DNA of 64,000 nt from Streptomyces mirabilis (GCF_039503195.1 NZ_JBCJKP010000001.1:9548001-9612000); one strand, 5' to 3'; counted from the first letter of the stretch, positions 26,117-34,651 are shown. Numbers and translations are program-made. Notes: generated by a model not told the origin, from the letters alone.

Positions 26117-27763
26117 ATGGGCGCTACCGAAGCGGCACCCGCCACGCATGCCGGGCCTCCCGGCCTGAGGCGGGAAGTCGGATTCATCGGGCTGATCTGG
26201 GCCTCGGAGGGGTCGATCATCGGCTCCGGCTGGCTGTTCGGCGCGCAGGGTGCGCTCGCGGCGGCGGGCCCGGCCGCGATCATCTCCTGGGGGATCGGCG
26301 GCGTCGCGATCCTCATCCTGGCCCTGGTGCATGCCGAACTCGGCGGCATGTACCCGGTGTCCGGCGGTACGGCCCGCTTCCCGCACTACGCGTTCGGCGG
26401 CGCTGCGGGAGCGTCGTTCGGCTGGTTCTCCTGGCTCCAGGCGGCCACGGTGGCACCGATCGAGGTGCTGGCCATGATCACGTACGGCCAGCACTACTCA
26501 TGGGCGAACGGCTGGCTGAAGACCCAGGGGGGCCAGCACATCCTGACCGCTTCCGGGATCGCCGTCGCGGTCGGGCTGATGGCGGTGATCACCGCCATCA
26601 ACTTCCTCAGCATCCGCCTGCTGGCCCGCACCAACAGCGCGGCGACCTGGTGGAAGGTCGGCATCCCGCTGCTGACGATCTTCGTGTTCGCCGTCGCCCA
26701 GTTCCACGTCGACAACTTCACCGCCGCCGACGGGTTCAACCCCTACGGCACCAAGGGCATCCTGTCCGCGGTCTCCTCCAGCGGCATCATCTTCGCGCTG
26801 CTGGGATTCGAACAGGCCGACCAGCTCGCCGGTGAGAGCGCCAACCCGAAACGCGACATCCCGCGTGCGGTGATCGGCTCCATCGTCATCGGCGCGATCA
26901 TCTACATCCTGCTTCAGGTCGCGTTCCTCGCCGCGCTTCCCGCCTCCCAGATCCAGGGCACCTGGGCCACCGCCGCCTTCAACACCCTGACCGGTCCGTT
27001 CGCGCAGGTCGCCACGCTCATCGGTCTGGGCTGGCTGGCCACGGTCCTCTACCTCGACGCGGTGGTCTCGCCCGCGGGCACCGGCCTGATCTACATCACC
27101 GGCTCCTCGCGGGTCTCCTACGGACTCAGCCGCAACGGCTATGTGCCGTCGGCCTTCGAGGCGACCAACCGGAGCGGGGTGCCGTGGGTCGGTCTCATCG
27201 CCGCCTTCGTGGTCGGCTGTGTGTGCTTCCTGCCGTTCCCGAGCTGGCGCTCGCTCGTGGGGCTGATCACCAGTGCCAGCGTGCTGATGTACGCCGGTGC
27301 GCCCCTGTCCTTCGGGGTCTTCCGCCGCCGTCTCCCGAACGTCGACCGTCCGTACCGGCTGCCCGGCGGCGGCTGGATGTCCCCGTTGGCCTTCGTCGTC
27401 GCCAACTTCCTGATCCTGTGGTCGGGCTGGACCACGGACTGGAAACTGGGCATCGCGATCCTGATCGGCTACGTCATCCTCATCGTCAACCGCGTCTTCA
27501 GGATGAACCCGGTCACTCCCCAACTCGATCTGCGTGCCGCTCAGTGGCTCCCCGCCTACCTGATCGGCATGGGCCTCGTCGTCTACGCCAGCGACTTCGG
27601 CCCCCTCAGGCATCCGTGGTTCCCCTTGTGGTGGGACCTGGCGGCGGTCACAGTCCTCAGCCTCGCCATCTATTACTGGGCCATGGCGGTTGCCCTCCCC
27701 ACGGAACAGATCCAGCGCATGGTCGACCAGGTGGTCGTTCCGGAGGAGCCCGCGCTTCCCTGA
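26117..27763 (+). CDS. APC superfamily amino acid permease
   Basis: A 548-residue membrane protein with 12 or more hydrophobic segments. The first helix carries the APC pattern EVGFIGLIWASEGSIIGSGW, with the unwound G-S-G region that binds substrate, and the sixth-helix region reads FALLGFEQADQLAGESANPKRDIP. The ATG at 26117 follows GGTGAGGG. An upstream in-frame extension to 25919 is unlikely because it lacks family similarity. Substrate specificity cannot be set from sequence. The gene is divergent from the protease, so it may recover released amino acids. Confidence 0.87.
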   Translation: MGATEAAPATHAGPPGLRREVGFIGLIWASEGSIIGSGWLFGAQGALAAAGPAAIISWGIGGVAILILALVHAELGGMYPVSGGTARFPHYAFGGAAGASFGWFSWLQAATVAPIEVLAMITYGQHYSWANGWLKTQGGQHILTASGIAVAVGLMAVITAINFLSIRLLARTNSAATWWKVGIPLLTIFVFAVAQFHVDNFTAADGFNPYGTKGILSAVSSSGIIFALLGFEQADQLAGESANPKRDIPRAVIGSIVIGAIIYILLQVAFLAALPASQIQGTWATAAFNTLTGPFAQVATLIGLGWLATVLYLDAVVSPAGTGLIYITGSSRVSYGLSRNGYVPSAFEATNRSGVPWVGLIAAFVVGCVCFLPFPSWRSLVGLITSASVLMYAGAPLSFGVFRRRLPNVDRPYRLPGGGWMSPLAFVVANFLILWSGWTTDWKLGIAILIGYVILIVNRVFRMNPVTPQLDLRAAQWLPAYLIGMGLVVYASDFGPLRHPWFPLWWDLAAVTVLSLAIYYWAMAVALPTEQIQRMVDQVVVPEEPALP

Positions 27764-27800
27764 GCACGGGGCTGCTCCCCTGCGCGTTCCCTGATCTCCG

Positions 27801-27839
27801 CACGGATGTGGGCGCGGTAGCGCCCACGCGGGATCCGTG
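27801..27839 (+). terminator. terminator hairpin after the APC permease
   Basis: Nested arms CACGGAT + GTGGGCGC (27801-27815) pair with 27820-27827 and 27833-27839, giving 15 bp with one 5-nt bulge and a GGTA loop, 38 bp past the stop. This is a strong intrinsic terminator. Confidence 0.75.
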
Positions 27840-27885
27840 TGCCCCGTCGACCATGGCCTGCCACCTTTCCGCGGTCGCGACGATA

Positions 27886-27975
27886 GAGAGTCAAGTTGTA
27901 GTTAGAAGGTATCACTGAACTTCTTGACTCTCCTCTTCGTGTTGCGTTATAACTTCTCACGAACGCAAAAGTGAG
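27886..27975 (+). promoter_or_regulatory. promoter with overlapping dyads upstream of the oxidoreductase gene
   Basis: A near-consensus promoter, TTGACT (27924-27929), 18 bp, TATAAC (27948-27953), is wrapped in dyads. GAGAGTCAAG (27886-27895) pairs perfectly with 27923-27932 over the -35. TTGCGTT (27942-27948) pairs with AACGCAA (27962-27968) over the -10 and start site. CTCAC (27956-27960) pairs with GTGAG (27971-27975). The layout suggests repressor binding, but no regulator gene is adjacent. Confidence 0.7.
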
Positions 27976-28005
27976 TAACCAACGCGGAGCGCAGTGGAGG
28001 TCGTC

Positions 28006-29037
28006 ATGAACGCCGAAGGACTCGTCGAGGTCGTACTGCCGGGCAAGGTGGAGCCGGAAGGGCTGGAGATCCGGTACGGAGCCGTGCCCGCCGCGGGCGT
28101 CGGCCAGGTCCTGATCCGGATGGAGGCGACCGGGGTCTCCTTCGCGGAACAGCAGATGCGCCGCGGCCGGTACTACGACCAGCCGGCGTTCCCGTTCGTG
28201 CCCGGCTACGACCTGGTCGGCACCGTCCTCACGACCGGCGAGGGCGTCGAGCCCGCTCTGGCCGGCACCCGGGTGGCCGCGCTGGTCAAGGTCGGCGGCT
28301 GGGCGAGCCACGTGCTCGTCGACGCGGCGGACGTGGTGCCGGTGCCCGACGGGATCGGCGCTGCGGAGGCGGAGACCGTGGTGGTCAACGGCATCACCGC
28401 CTGGCAGATGCTGCACCGCAAGGCACGCGTCCGCGCGGGGCAGACCATCCTGGTCCACGGTGCCAACGGCGGCGTCGGCTCGGTCCTGGTCCAGCTCGCC
28501 CAGGCCGCGGACGTGAAGGTGATCGGTACGGCGTCCGCACGTCACCACGACGCGCTGCGGGAGCGGGGCGTCATCCCCGTCGACTACCGCACCGAGGACG
28601 TGGTCGCACGGGTCCGCGAGCTCGCCCCCACCGGGGTGGACGCCGTCTTCGACCACGTCGGCGGCCGCAGCGCGGTCGACTCCTGGCACCTCCTCGCGCC
28701 CGGCGGCACGCTCGTCTCGTACGGCAGCGCCTCCACCCGGGACGACGAGGGCTCCAAGCAGTGGCCCGTGCTCAAGCTGCTCGGCCGGGTGTGGCTGTGG
28801 AACGCGTTGCCCAACCGCCGCCGCGCCTACTTCTTCAATGTGTGGGCCGGGCGGGCGCTGGCCAAGAACCGGTTCCGGGCCCAGCTGCGCGCCGACCTCA
28901 CCCAGGTCTTCGGAGCCCTCCAGCGCGGTGACGTCACCGCCCAGATAGCCGCCCAACTGCCCCTCACCCGCGTCGCCGACGCCCTGCGACTGGCCGAGTC
29001 CGGCACCGTCGCCGGGAAGGTCGTGCTGAACCCGTAG
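28006..29037 (+). CDS. medium-chain NAD(P)H:quinone-oxidoreductase-like dehydrogenase
   Basis: A 343-residue zinc-independent MDR-family protein. A GroES-like N-terminal domain (PAFPFVPGYDLVGTV, residues about 62-76) is followed by a nucleotide-binding domain with the loop HGANGGVGSVLVQLAQ (near 153-168), VKVIGTAS and FDHVGG. No structural-zinc cysteine set is present. Of the two in-frame starts, the ATG at 28006 is preferred because GTGGAGG lies 6 nt before it. The gene is monocistronic behind a regulated-looking promoter. The physiological substrate is unknown. Confidence 0.87.
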   Translation: MNAEGLVEVVLPGKVEPEGLEIRYGAVPAAGVGQVLIRMEATGVSFAEQQMRRGRYYDQPAFPFVPGYDLVGTVLTTGEGVEPALAGTRVAALVKVGGWASHVLVDAADVVPVPDGIGAAEAETVVVNGITAWQMLHRKARVRAGQTILVHGANGGVGSVLVQLAQAADVKVIGTASARHHDALRERGVIPVDYRTEDVVARVRELAPTGVDAVFDHVGGRSAVDSWHLLAPGGTLVSYGSASTRDDEGSKQWPVLKLLGRVWLWNALPNRRRAYFFNVWAGRALAKNRFRAQLRADLTQVFGALQRGDVTAQIAAQLPLTRVADALRLAESGTVAGKVVLNP

Positions 29038-29060
29038 CGGGGTCTTCCGCAGCCGCCCGG

Positions 29061-29094
29061 TCGCACACCTTGCCGGGCGATCGCACACCTTGCC
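29061..29094 (+). repeat. 14-bp direct repeat, 20-bp period
   Basis: TCGCACACCTTGCC occurs at 29061-29074 and again at 29081-29094, just before the SnoaL-like gene. A 20-bp period is about two helical turns, which would present both copies on one DNA face. No known regulator site was recognised. Confidence 0.7.
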
Positions 29095-29133
29095 CCTGCC
29101 ATCCCTCCCTGCCCAGAAACGCGAGGAACCGCC

Positions 29134-29730
29134 ATGACCGGCACCCCCACCACTCACACGCCCGCCCCCGCCACCCCGAGGCGTCGCCGGGCTCGGCTGC
29201 TCGTCCCCGCGGCGATCGCCGTCCTCGCCTTCACCGCCACGACGGCCGCCGCGGACACCTCACCGACAACCGCGGTCGGGACGGCCACGGCCCACGACCG
29301 TCGGGGGGCCGAGCAGAAGCCGAAGGCGATGCTCGACGCGTGGCTGCGGCTCTGGAACGGCGATTTCGCCCAGGCCCCGGGGATCATCTCTTCCGGATTC
29401 CGCGTCCACGCCGCCCTCCTCGACGGCGGTGACGGCAGCTCCATCCGGGGCGTCGACGGCCTGGTGACCTGGATCGGCCAGACCCGCGCGGCATTCCGCG
29501 ACCTGCGCTTCACCATCGAGGTTCCCCCGCTGGTCGACGGCCGCTACGCATCGGTGCGCTGGACGGCCACCGGCACCTACGCCGGCGGCTTCCCCGGCGC
29601 CAAGGCCCAGCCGGGAACCGTGGTCACCTTCACCGGCACCGACACACTGCGCATGCGGGACGGCAAGTTCGCGGAGTACTGGGTCAACACCGACACCCTG
29701 AGCCTGCTCACCCAGCTCCAGGCACTCTGA
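29134..29730 (+). CDS. secreted SnoaL-like (NTF2 fold) polyketide-cyclase family protein
   Basis: A 198-residue protein with a basic N-terminus and a Sec-type signal peptide (hydrophobic LLVPAAIAVLAFTATTAAA, cleavage near residue 40). The single NTF2-fold domain shows AWLRLWNGDFAQAPGIISSGFRVH and, near the C-terminus, GTDTLRMRDGKFAEYWVNTDTL, the SnoaL/ester-cyclase pattern. The ATG follows GCGAGGAACCGCC. Secretion is unusual, because most SnoaL-like enzymes are cytoplasmic. No activity can be assigned. Confidence 0.8.
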   Translation: MTGTPTTHTPAPATPRRRRARLLVPAAIAVLAFTATTAAADTSPTTAVGTATAHDRRGAEQKPKAMLDAWLRLWNGDFAQAPGIISSGFRVHAALLDGGDGSSIRGVDGLVTWIGQTRAAFRDLRFTIEVPPLVDGRYASVRWTATGTYAGGFPGAKAQPGTVVTFTGTDTLRMRDGKFAEYWVNTDTLSLLTQLQAL

Positions 29731-30032
29731 AGCACGCACCCCCGCGGCAGCTGCGGTCACGGGTGTGTCGTCGGCACGGTCCGGTGCCTGACATGCCGTT
29801 GAGTGGAGCAATGACCGGTACGCCGTACCGAGTCCCAGCAGGCTGGGCGTCTTGCCGAAACCGTGTGCCAGGAGTTCCGTGTGAACAGGCTGCATCAAAC
29901 GAGCCGTCAGTCGTGTCGTCCACTCGCGGGCCCGCTCTCGGTGCATCCCCCTGCCTCGCTGGTGTCCGAGTTCCCGCCCCTCGCACAGCGTCGCGGGACA
30001 CCGTGAGGTGGCGGGGCCGCGGCGCGGAGGCA
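29731..30032. other. non-coding stretch upstream of the PP2C phosphatase
   Basis: No supported gene is seen. It contains a perfect 15-bp palindrome CGGTACGCCGTACCG at 29816-29830 and a short CCCAGCAGGCTGGG hairpin just downstream, either of which could be a regulatory element. A long open frame runs through it into the phosphatase but shows no protein-like features before 30033. Confidence 0.45.
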
Positions 30033-31193
30033 ATGAGCGCCACGCCGCACCCGAACAGCACGGGCCGCTCGCTGCCGGCACCCCCCATGTGGATGCGCTG
30101 GCTCCCCCTCTTCTACGTCGCGGCCGTCCTGTTGATCGAGCCCCTCACGCCCGTGGAGTGGCCGGTGAGCTTCCTGCTGATCGCTCTCCCGTTGGTGGCC
30201 GCCTTCGCGCACGGCCCCGTGACGGTCGTCTGTGTCACCGTCTTCGCCGTGGTGTTCGAAGGGGTTCTGGCCGGTACCCCGTGCTGTGCGGGACGTTCCG
30301 TCGGCTACCTGTGGGACCGCCACTACGTGGCCGCCTACTTCTGCACCGCTCTCATCGGCACCCTGGGAACCATCCTGGCCGTCAGCCGGATGCGACGGGA
30401 GCGCACGCTGGCCACCGTGCGCTTCGTGGCCGAGATCGCCCAGCGCGTCCTGCTCAGGCCCGTTCCGCACCGCGTCGGTGACATCCTGGTGGAGAGCTTC
30501 TACCTCTCCGCCGACGCGGAGGCACGCGTCGGCGGCGATCTCTACGAGGCGGTGCCCACGACGCACGGCCTCCGCCTCGTGATCGGCGACGTCCGGGGCA
30601 AGGGTCTGTTCGCCGTGGAGACCGCCGCCACCCTGCTCGGCGCCTTCCGGGAAGCCGCCCACGACGAACCCGATCTCGCCGCCCTGGCGGAACGGGTGGA
30701 GACCAGCATGAGTCGCCGGGCCGCCGACTACACGAGCAGCGACATGGCCGAGCGCTTCGTCACCGCGGTCTTCGTGGAAATCGTGAGCCGCGACCGTGTC
30801 GTGCGGATCGTCAACTGCGGCCACCCGCCCCCGCTGCTCATCAGCGCCGCCGAAGTCACCGAACTGGAGACGGCCCAGTCCTCACCGCCCCTCAACCTCG
30901 GAGTGCTCGTCGGAGAGCCGTTCCGCACCGACGAACATCCCTTTCGGCCGGGCGATCAGCTCTTGCTGTACACCGACGGCGTCACCGAGACACGCGACAG
31001 TGACGGCGCCTTCTACCCGCTCGTCCAGCGCATCCGCTCCTGGGGAGTCCTCCCGCCCCGGGAACTCCTCGACCGGCTCCACCACGATCTGCTCGCCTAC
31101 AGCGACAACCATCTCAACGACGACACGGCCGCACTCATCGCCTGCTACATCCCCGACGAACCGCGGGCACCCACCGACCCGCACGCGCTCTGA
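30033..31193 (+). CDS. membrane-bound PP2C (SpoIIE-type) serine phosphatase
   Basis: 386 residues. Three hydrophobic helices in the first 115 residues (LPLFYVAAVLLIEPL, then FLLIALPLVAAFAHG) are followed by a PP2C/SpoIIE domain with AEARVGGDLYEAVP, LRLVIGDVRGKG and LLLYTDGVTETRD, which supply the metal-binding aspartates. It closely resembles the phosphatase at 12447 but lacks the repeat tail. The ATG at 30033 has GCGGAGG before it. The frame is open back to 29763 but is not protein-like there. It probably controls an anti-anti-sigma factor. Confidence 0.88.
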   Translation: MSATPHPNSTGRSLPAPPMWMRWLPLFYVAAVLLIEPLTPVEWPVSFLLIALPLVAAFAHGPVTVVCVTVFAVVFEGVLAGTPCCAGRSVGYLWDRHYVAAYFCTALIGTLGTILAVSRMRRERTLATVRFVAEIAQRVLLRPVPHRVGDILVESFYLSADAEARVGGDLYEAVPTTHGLRLVIGDVRGKGLFAVETAATLLGAFREAAHDEPDLAALAERVETSMSRRAADYTSSDMAERFVTAVFVEIVSRDRVVRIVNCGHPPPLLISAAEVTELETAQSSPPLNLGVLVGEPFRTDEHPFRPGDQLLLYTDGVTETRDSDGAFYPLVQRIRSWGVLPPRELLDRLHHDLLAYSDNHLNDDTAALIACYIPDEPRAPTDPHAL

Positions 31194-31203
31194 GCCGGAG
31201 CGA

Positions 31204-31464
31204 TCAGCGAGGATCCGGGCGGCCGCTCGTGATGCGGTTCCACAGGGAGCGGGTGGCACCGAAGCCGCTCTCGTGGACCCACACGTGCGTGCAGGACGGG
31301 CACTGAAGGTGGAGCAGGCTGCCGGTGTTGGAGAGCAGATAGCGCCAGTGGTCGGAGCAGGTGCGCCGTTGCTCGCACGGTGCGCAGCCGCGACTGTCGT
31401 TGCAGTTCGGACAGCTCACCCAGGCACGGCGCCCGCGGTCCGCCTGCGGGTCAAGCGGCAGCAT
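31204..31464 (-). CDS. small cysteine-rich (zinc-ribbon-like) hypothetical protein
   Basis: An 86-residue protein with three cysteine pairs or clusters: CPNCNDSRGCAPC, C in RTCSDHW and CPSC near the C-terminus, consistent with metal binding. The ATG at 31464 overlaps the 3' end of the next gene by 14 bp, implying coupled translation. The family was not recognised and no function is proposed. Confidence 0.6.
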   Translation of the reverse strand: MLPLDPQADRGRRAWVSCPNCNDSRGCAPCEQRRTCSDHWRYLLSNTGSLLHLQCPSCTHVWVHESGFGATRSLWNRITSGRPDPR

Positions 31465-31717
31465 GGCCGCCTCCGCGCGGGGGCAGCACGCCGGCCGCGA
31501 CCAGGTCGTCGTACAGGCGTTGCTGCTCCTCATCGAGACCGGAGTACAGCAGGTCGTACGCGGCCTCCTCGCCGCGCATGACCTCCATCGGGTCCCAGTC
31601 GGGGCCGAGGGCGGCCAGGACCTGGGCCTGTCGTTGCACCTCCTGTGCGGTGAGGTCGACGGAGAAGTCGACCAGCGCGGCGGTGCCGTCGGGATGCGGG
31701 GGGGTATGTGGGGCCAT
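31451..31717 (-). CDS. small conserved actinobacterial protein (DUF6400-like)
   Basis: An 88-residue acidic soluble protein. The core ALGPDWDPMEVMRGEEAAYDLLYSGLDEEQQ resembles a small Streptomyces family of unknown function (DUF6400-like, recalled rather than searched). The ATG at 31717 fits the conserved region, and the frame continues upstream without similarity. It pairs with the cysteine-rich gene. Confidence 0.6.
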   Translation of the reverse strand: MAPHTPPHPDGTAALVDFSVDLTAQEVQRQAQVLAALGPDWDPMEVMRGEEAAYDLLYSGLDEEQQRLYDDLVAAGVLPPRGGGHAAA

Positions 31718-31849
31718 GAAACGAAACTTAGGTATGCCTTCTTTGCCGGGGCAAGAGGGGGTGGCCGAAGTCACAGCAGGTCGGCGGCTGCTTCGGCGGT
31801 CTCCGCAGGGTCGCTCGTGCCGGATCGCCGCCCGTTGTGACCGGAGGGG

Positions 31850-32554
31850 TCAGCTGGGCTTCTCGCCGGTTTCGCAGATGCGGCGGGCGACCTCGCGCAG
31901 TTTGATGTTGCGGTCCTGGGACGCTTTCTTGAGCAGCTTGAACGCGGAGTCCTCGGTCAGCGCGTAGCGCTCCATGAGGATGCCCATGGCCTCGCCGATC
32001 TCGTGACGGGTCTCCAGGGCGTCACCGAGCTGCTGATGTGTACGGGCCGCGGAGAAGGCCACGGCCGCGTGCGAGGCGAGGATCCAGCCGGCCCGCTGAG
32101 CGGCCTCGTCGAAGGTGCGCGGCCGGTGGGAGTACAGGTTGAGGGCCCCGAGCTCGTCGTCCTCGGTGAAGAGGAGAAAGCCCATCACGCTCCCCATGCC
32201 CAACCTTCTCAGCTCGGGGGCGAAGTGGGACCAGCGCTCATGCGGTCGGCTCAAGTCCTCGATGGTGTAGATCTGCTGACGGTCGGTCACGGCGTCGAAG
32301 CACGGACCTTCCTGCAGATCCTGCTGGATCCGGTCCGCACGTCGCACCACGTCGCTCGTCGCCGCCAGAGGACGTACCTCGCCCCGCCGCACGGTGAGGA
32401 TGCCGGCGTCGTCACAACCGTTGATCAGAACCGTCGCGTGCTCCACGACGCGGTCGAGTGTGGCCTGGACCGTGTCCTGGGCCAGCAGATCCCGCGCCAT
32501 TTCCGCCAGGGCGACGGCGAACTGCTCCCAGACCTCGCCGGGCTCCTGCGACAT
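31850..32554 (-). CDS. GAF-ANTAR domain regulator
   Basis: 234 residues. An N-terminal GAF domain (about 20-165, with LQEGPCFDAVTDRQQIYTIEDL) is followed by a C-terminal ANTAR RNA-binding domain (about 170-230; ALETRHEIGEAMGILMERYALTEDSAFKLL). ANTAR proteins act as antiterminators that bind paired hairpins in target RNAs when their sensor is engaged. It is divergent from the whiB-like gene. Confidence 0.9.
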   Translation of the reverse strand: MSQEPGEVWEQFAVALAEMARDLLAQDTVQATLDRVVEHATVLINGCDDAGILTVRRGEVRPLAATSDVVRRADRIQQDLQEGPCFDAVTDRQQIYTIEDLSRPHERWSHFAPELRRLGMGSVMGFLLFTEDDELGALNLYSHRPRTFDEAAQRAGWILASHAAVAFSAARTHQQLGDALETRHEIGEAMGILMERYALTEDSAFKLLKKASQDRNIKLREVARRICETGEKPS

Positions 32555-32719
32555 GTGCCACCTGCTTGTTCGTCGAAGCGCCGCCGACGCTCATCCGCGG
32601 TCCCATTTTGCCACTCGAGCGTCCCCGCCGCGCCGGACGGGCGGGTGGGGGAGCCGTGTCCGTACACGGCTGTCCCCGCCATTCCTCGTTCAAACCGCGC
32701 CGTCCCCGCGAAACCGTCT

Positions 32720-32744
32720 GTTTCGCAGGTGCGATCAAGGGTGA
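32720..32744 (+). promoter_or_regulatory. possible SigB-type promoter upstream of the whiB-like gene
   Basis: GTTT (32720-32723), 15 bp, then GGGTGA (32739-32744) resembles the Streptomyces SigB-type pattern GNNT-N14-16-GGGTAC/T but deviates in the last bases. It lies 68 bp upstream of the start. Confidence 0.35.
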
Positions 32745-32812
32745 CCCGAAGGAGGACCGAAGTCCCACGAACAACAGATCGCGCAAGACCATCGTGATCA
32801 CAGGAGGCACCC

Positions 32813-33073
32813 ATGAACGACTGGCGCGAGTCCGCGGCCTGCCGGAACGTCGACCCCGATCTGTTCTTCCCCATCGGCAGCACAGGCCCCGCGCTGCCGC
32901 AGGTCGAGGAGGCGAAGGCCGTCTGCCGACACTGCCCCGTCCGTGAGGAGTGCCTGAGCTGGGCGCTCGACACGGGGCAGACCATCGGCGTCTGGGGCGG
33001 TACGAGCGAGACCGAACGACGCGCGCTGAGGCGACGTACGGTCGCCCGTAGGTCCCGGGACACCGGATCGTAG
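32813..33073 (+). CDS. WhiB-like (Wbl) iron-sulphur transcription factor
   Basis: An 86-residue Wbl protein. The four [4Fe-4S] ligands are C10, C38, C41 and C47 (CRHCPVREEC), followed by the turn GVWGG (59-63) and a basic C-terminus (RRALRRRTVARRSR) that contacts DNA. Wbl proteins bind region 4 of the principal sigma factor and respond to redox or NO. The AGGAGG ribosome-binding site is excellent. Which wbl class it belongs to could not be decided. Confidence 0.93.
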   Translation: MNDWRESAACRNVDPDLFFPIGSTGPALPQVEEAKAVCRHCPVREECLSWALDTGQTIGVWGGTSETERRALRRRTVARRSRDTGS

Positions 33074-33186
33074 ACACGCGGGTCGCGAAGGGCGGGCGAC
33101 GCCCGCGCGGTGCGAGGACACCCTGTGCGAAGAGGCGTGGGGCGATGAAGAGCAGGACATCCCGCCGACGAGACCCGGGAGGCGCG

Positions 33187-33621
33187 ATGGAAAGCGACCC
33201 GAACGGGGACGAGAAGGTGCCGAGCGACGAGCCCCAGGGCCTGACCAGCACCTTCCCCGGACAGCTGCGCAACGTGACCGACGCCCGCCTCGTGGCGGAC
33301 GGCTATCTGTGGGAACTCGCGCGGACGTCACCGCCCGGAGCGGCCGAGCACTGGGACGACATCCTTCTGGTGGTGACGGAGCTGGCGGCCAACACCGTCC
33401 AGTACGCTCCCGGCCCCTTCGAACTCCGGATCCGCCCCACCTTCGACGGCGTGCATGTCACGCTCCGTGACAGCAGCAGGACGCCGCCCGCGCCGCGCCG
33501 CGTCGACCCGGCCCACGGCGCGGGCGGAATCGGCTGGCACCTCCTCCACGCGCTGTGCCACCAGGTGAGCGTCGTGGTGCGGCCCGACGGCAAGGATGTG
33601 CACGCTTTCCTGCCCTGGTGA
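33187..33621 (+). CDS. HATPase_c (RsbW-like) ATP-binding regulatory protein
   Basis: A 144-residue single-domain GHKL ATPase. The N-box is VTELAANTVQYAPG (near 70), and the G-box is reduced to HGAGGIGWHLLHALC. Such small proteins usually act as anti-sigma kinases or partners of SpoIIE-type phosphatases. The ATG at 33187 has GGGAGG at the right distance. The earlier ATG at 33145 does not. Confidence 0.82.
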   Translation: MESDPNGDEKVPSDEPQGLTSTFPGQLRNVTDARLVADGYLWELARTSPPGAAEHWDDILLVVTELAANTVQYAPGPFELRIRPTFDGVHVTLRDSSRTPPAPRRVDPAHGAGGIGWHLLHALCHQVSVVVRPDGKDVHAFLPW

Positions 33622-33718
33622 GCGCTTCTTCGCCGCCGGCAGGTGTCGGTTCGCGCGAACGGGGCACACGGGACTGCCGAAGGACACATCAGCCCCCGCA
33701 CCCGAACGAGGTGGAGCA

Positions 33719-34087
33719 GTGAGCCTGGAGCAGCGCCGAGCGTCCGGTCCCGTCGACGACACGGGTGACGAGGTGCCGGAGCCCTCCGACGAAGAGCGTG
33801 CCGCCTGGGCGCGGGTACGCCGCTCGGCCACGGGAATGTGCCACCCCGAGGCGAGGTCCGCGCTGGCCACCGCCCGGAAGGAGGCGCGTGGCGGTTCGCC
33901 CACCGGGCGGGACGCGGTCGTCGCACGGGCGGAGGTCGAGGAGTGGGAGCGGGTCACCGGGACGCTCGCCGACCACGCGGGACCCTACGACCCCGCCGAC
34001 GACCCCTTCGTCCAGGGCGAGCAGGACGCTCGCGACGGCCCCGCCCCCGTTGCCCCTCGCGCACGGACACTGCCGCGCCAGCGGTGA
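33719..34087 (+). CDS. hypothetical charged soluble protein
   Basis: A 122-residue highly charged protein without signal peptide or membrane segment. It contains EERAAWARVRRSATGMCHPEA and ends in a disordered tail. The GTG start has GAGGTGGAG 3-11 nt upstream. The family was not recognised. It lies downstream of the HATPase gene in the same direction and may be co-transcribed. Confidence 0.55.
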   Translation: MSLEQRRASGPVDDTGDEVPEPSDEERAAWARVRRSATGMCHPEARSALATARKEARGGSPTGRDAVVARAEVEEWERVTGTLADHAGPYDPADDPFVQGEQDARDGPAPVAPRARTLPRQR

Positions 34088-34312
34088 ACGGGACCCGGAA
34101 CCGGACCGGGATCTGGATAGGGCCCGGGATCGGGGGAGTGCCCCGGAGCAGCCCCGACCGCATTGTCAGTGCCCTCCGCAACAATGCTGAGCAGCGAGAA
34201 CGTCACCGCTCCCGGCGGTACGCGATCGAACCCGTCCGTCGAAAGGCCGCCCGCACATGACGCCCGCTCTCCGACGCCGCGCCGTGCCGCGAGCCCTGAA
34301 CGGAGACCGCTG

Positions 34313-34651
34313 ATGATGCTCCGATCCCTCCCGCGCACGCCCGCTCCCCTCGGCCCCGGCGGTGCGGAGGTCCTGCGTCTGATCACCGTCCAGCGCGTCC
34401 TCGTCTGTCTCACCGTGCATGTCAACGGGCGGCGCCGGTACGGGTACTGGCAGCCCTTCAGTTCCGGTTCCGGGCGCGGTGGTTGTTACGTGGCGCTGCC
34501 CACGGACGAGTGTGACGCGCTGCACGCGGCGGGCCGGATCGAGCTGGGTGACCCGGTGGTGGATCCGGCGAAGACCACGTACCCGGTGCGCCCCGTCGTG
34601 CGAGGCGCGCCCTCCGCGACCGGCACACCCCGCCAGGTCCTCACGGCGTGA
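34313..34651 (+). CDS. small hypothetical protein
   Basis: A 112-residue protein. A conserved-looking core LLxxx-type segment (LRLITVQRVLVCLTVHVNGRR, about 23-43) is followed by YGYWQPFSSG and GRGGCYVALPTDECDALHAAGRIELGDPVVDP. The ATG at 34313 follows CGGAGACC. An overlapping frame upstream to 34163 lacks a ribosome-binding site. No function is recognised. Confidence 0.55.
   Translation: MMLRSLPRTPAPLGPGGAEVLRLITVQRVLVCLTVHVNGRRRYGYWQPFSSGSGRGGCYVALPTDECDALHAAGRIELGDPVVDPAKTTYPVRPVVRGAPSATGTPRQVLTA

Noticed and set aside
31725..31745. TTAGGTATGCCTT near the start of the small DUF6400-like gene as an iron-box (IdeR/DmdR) site.
   Set aside because: Only one half-site is good and the dyad is not completed. 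The downstream genes have no iron connection.
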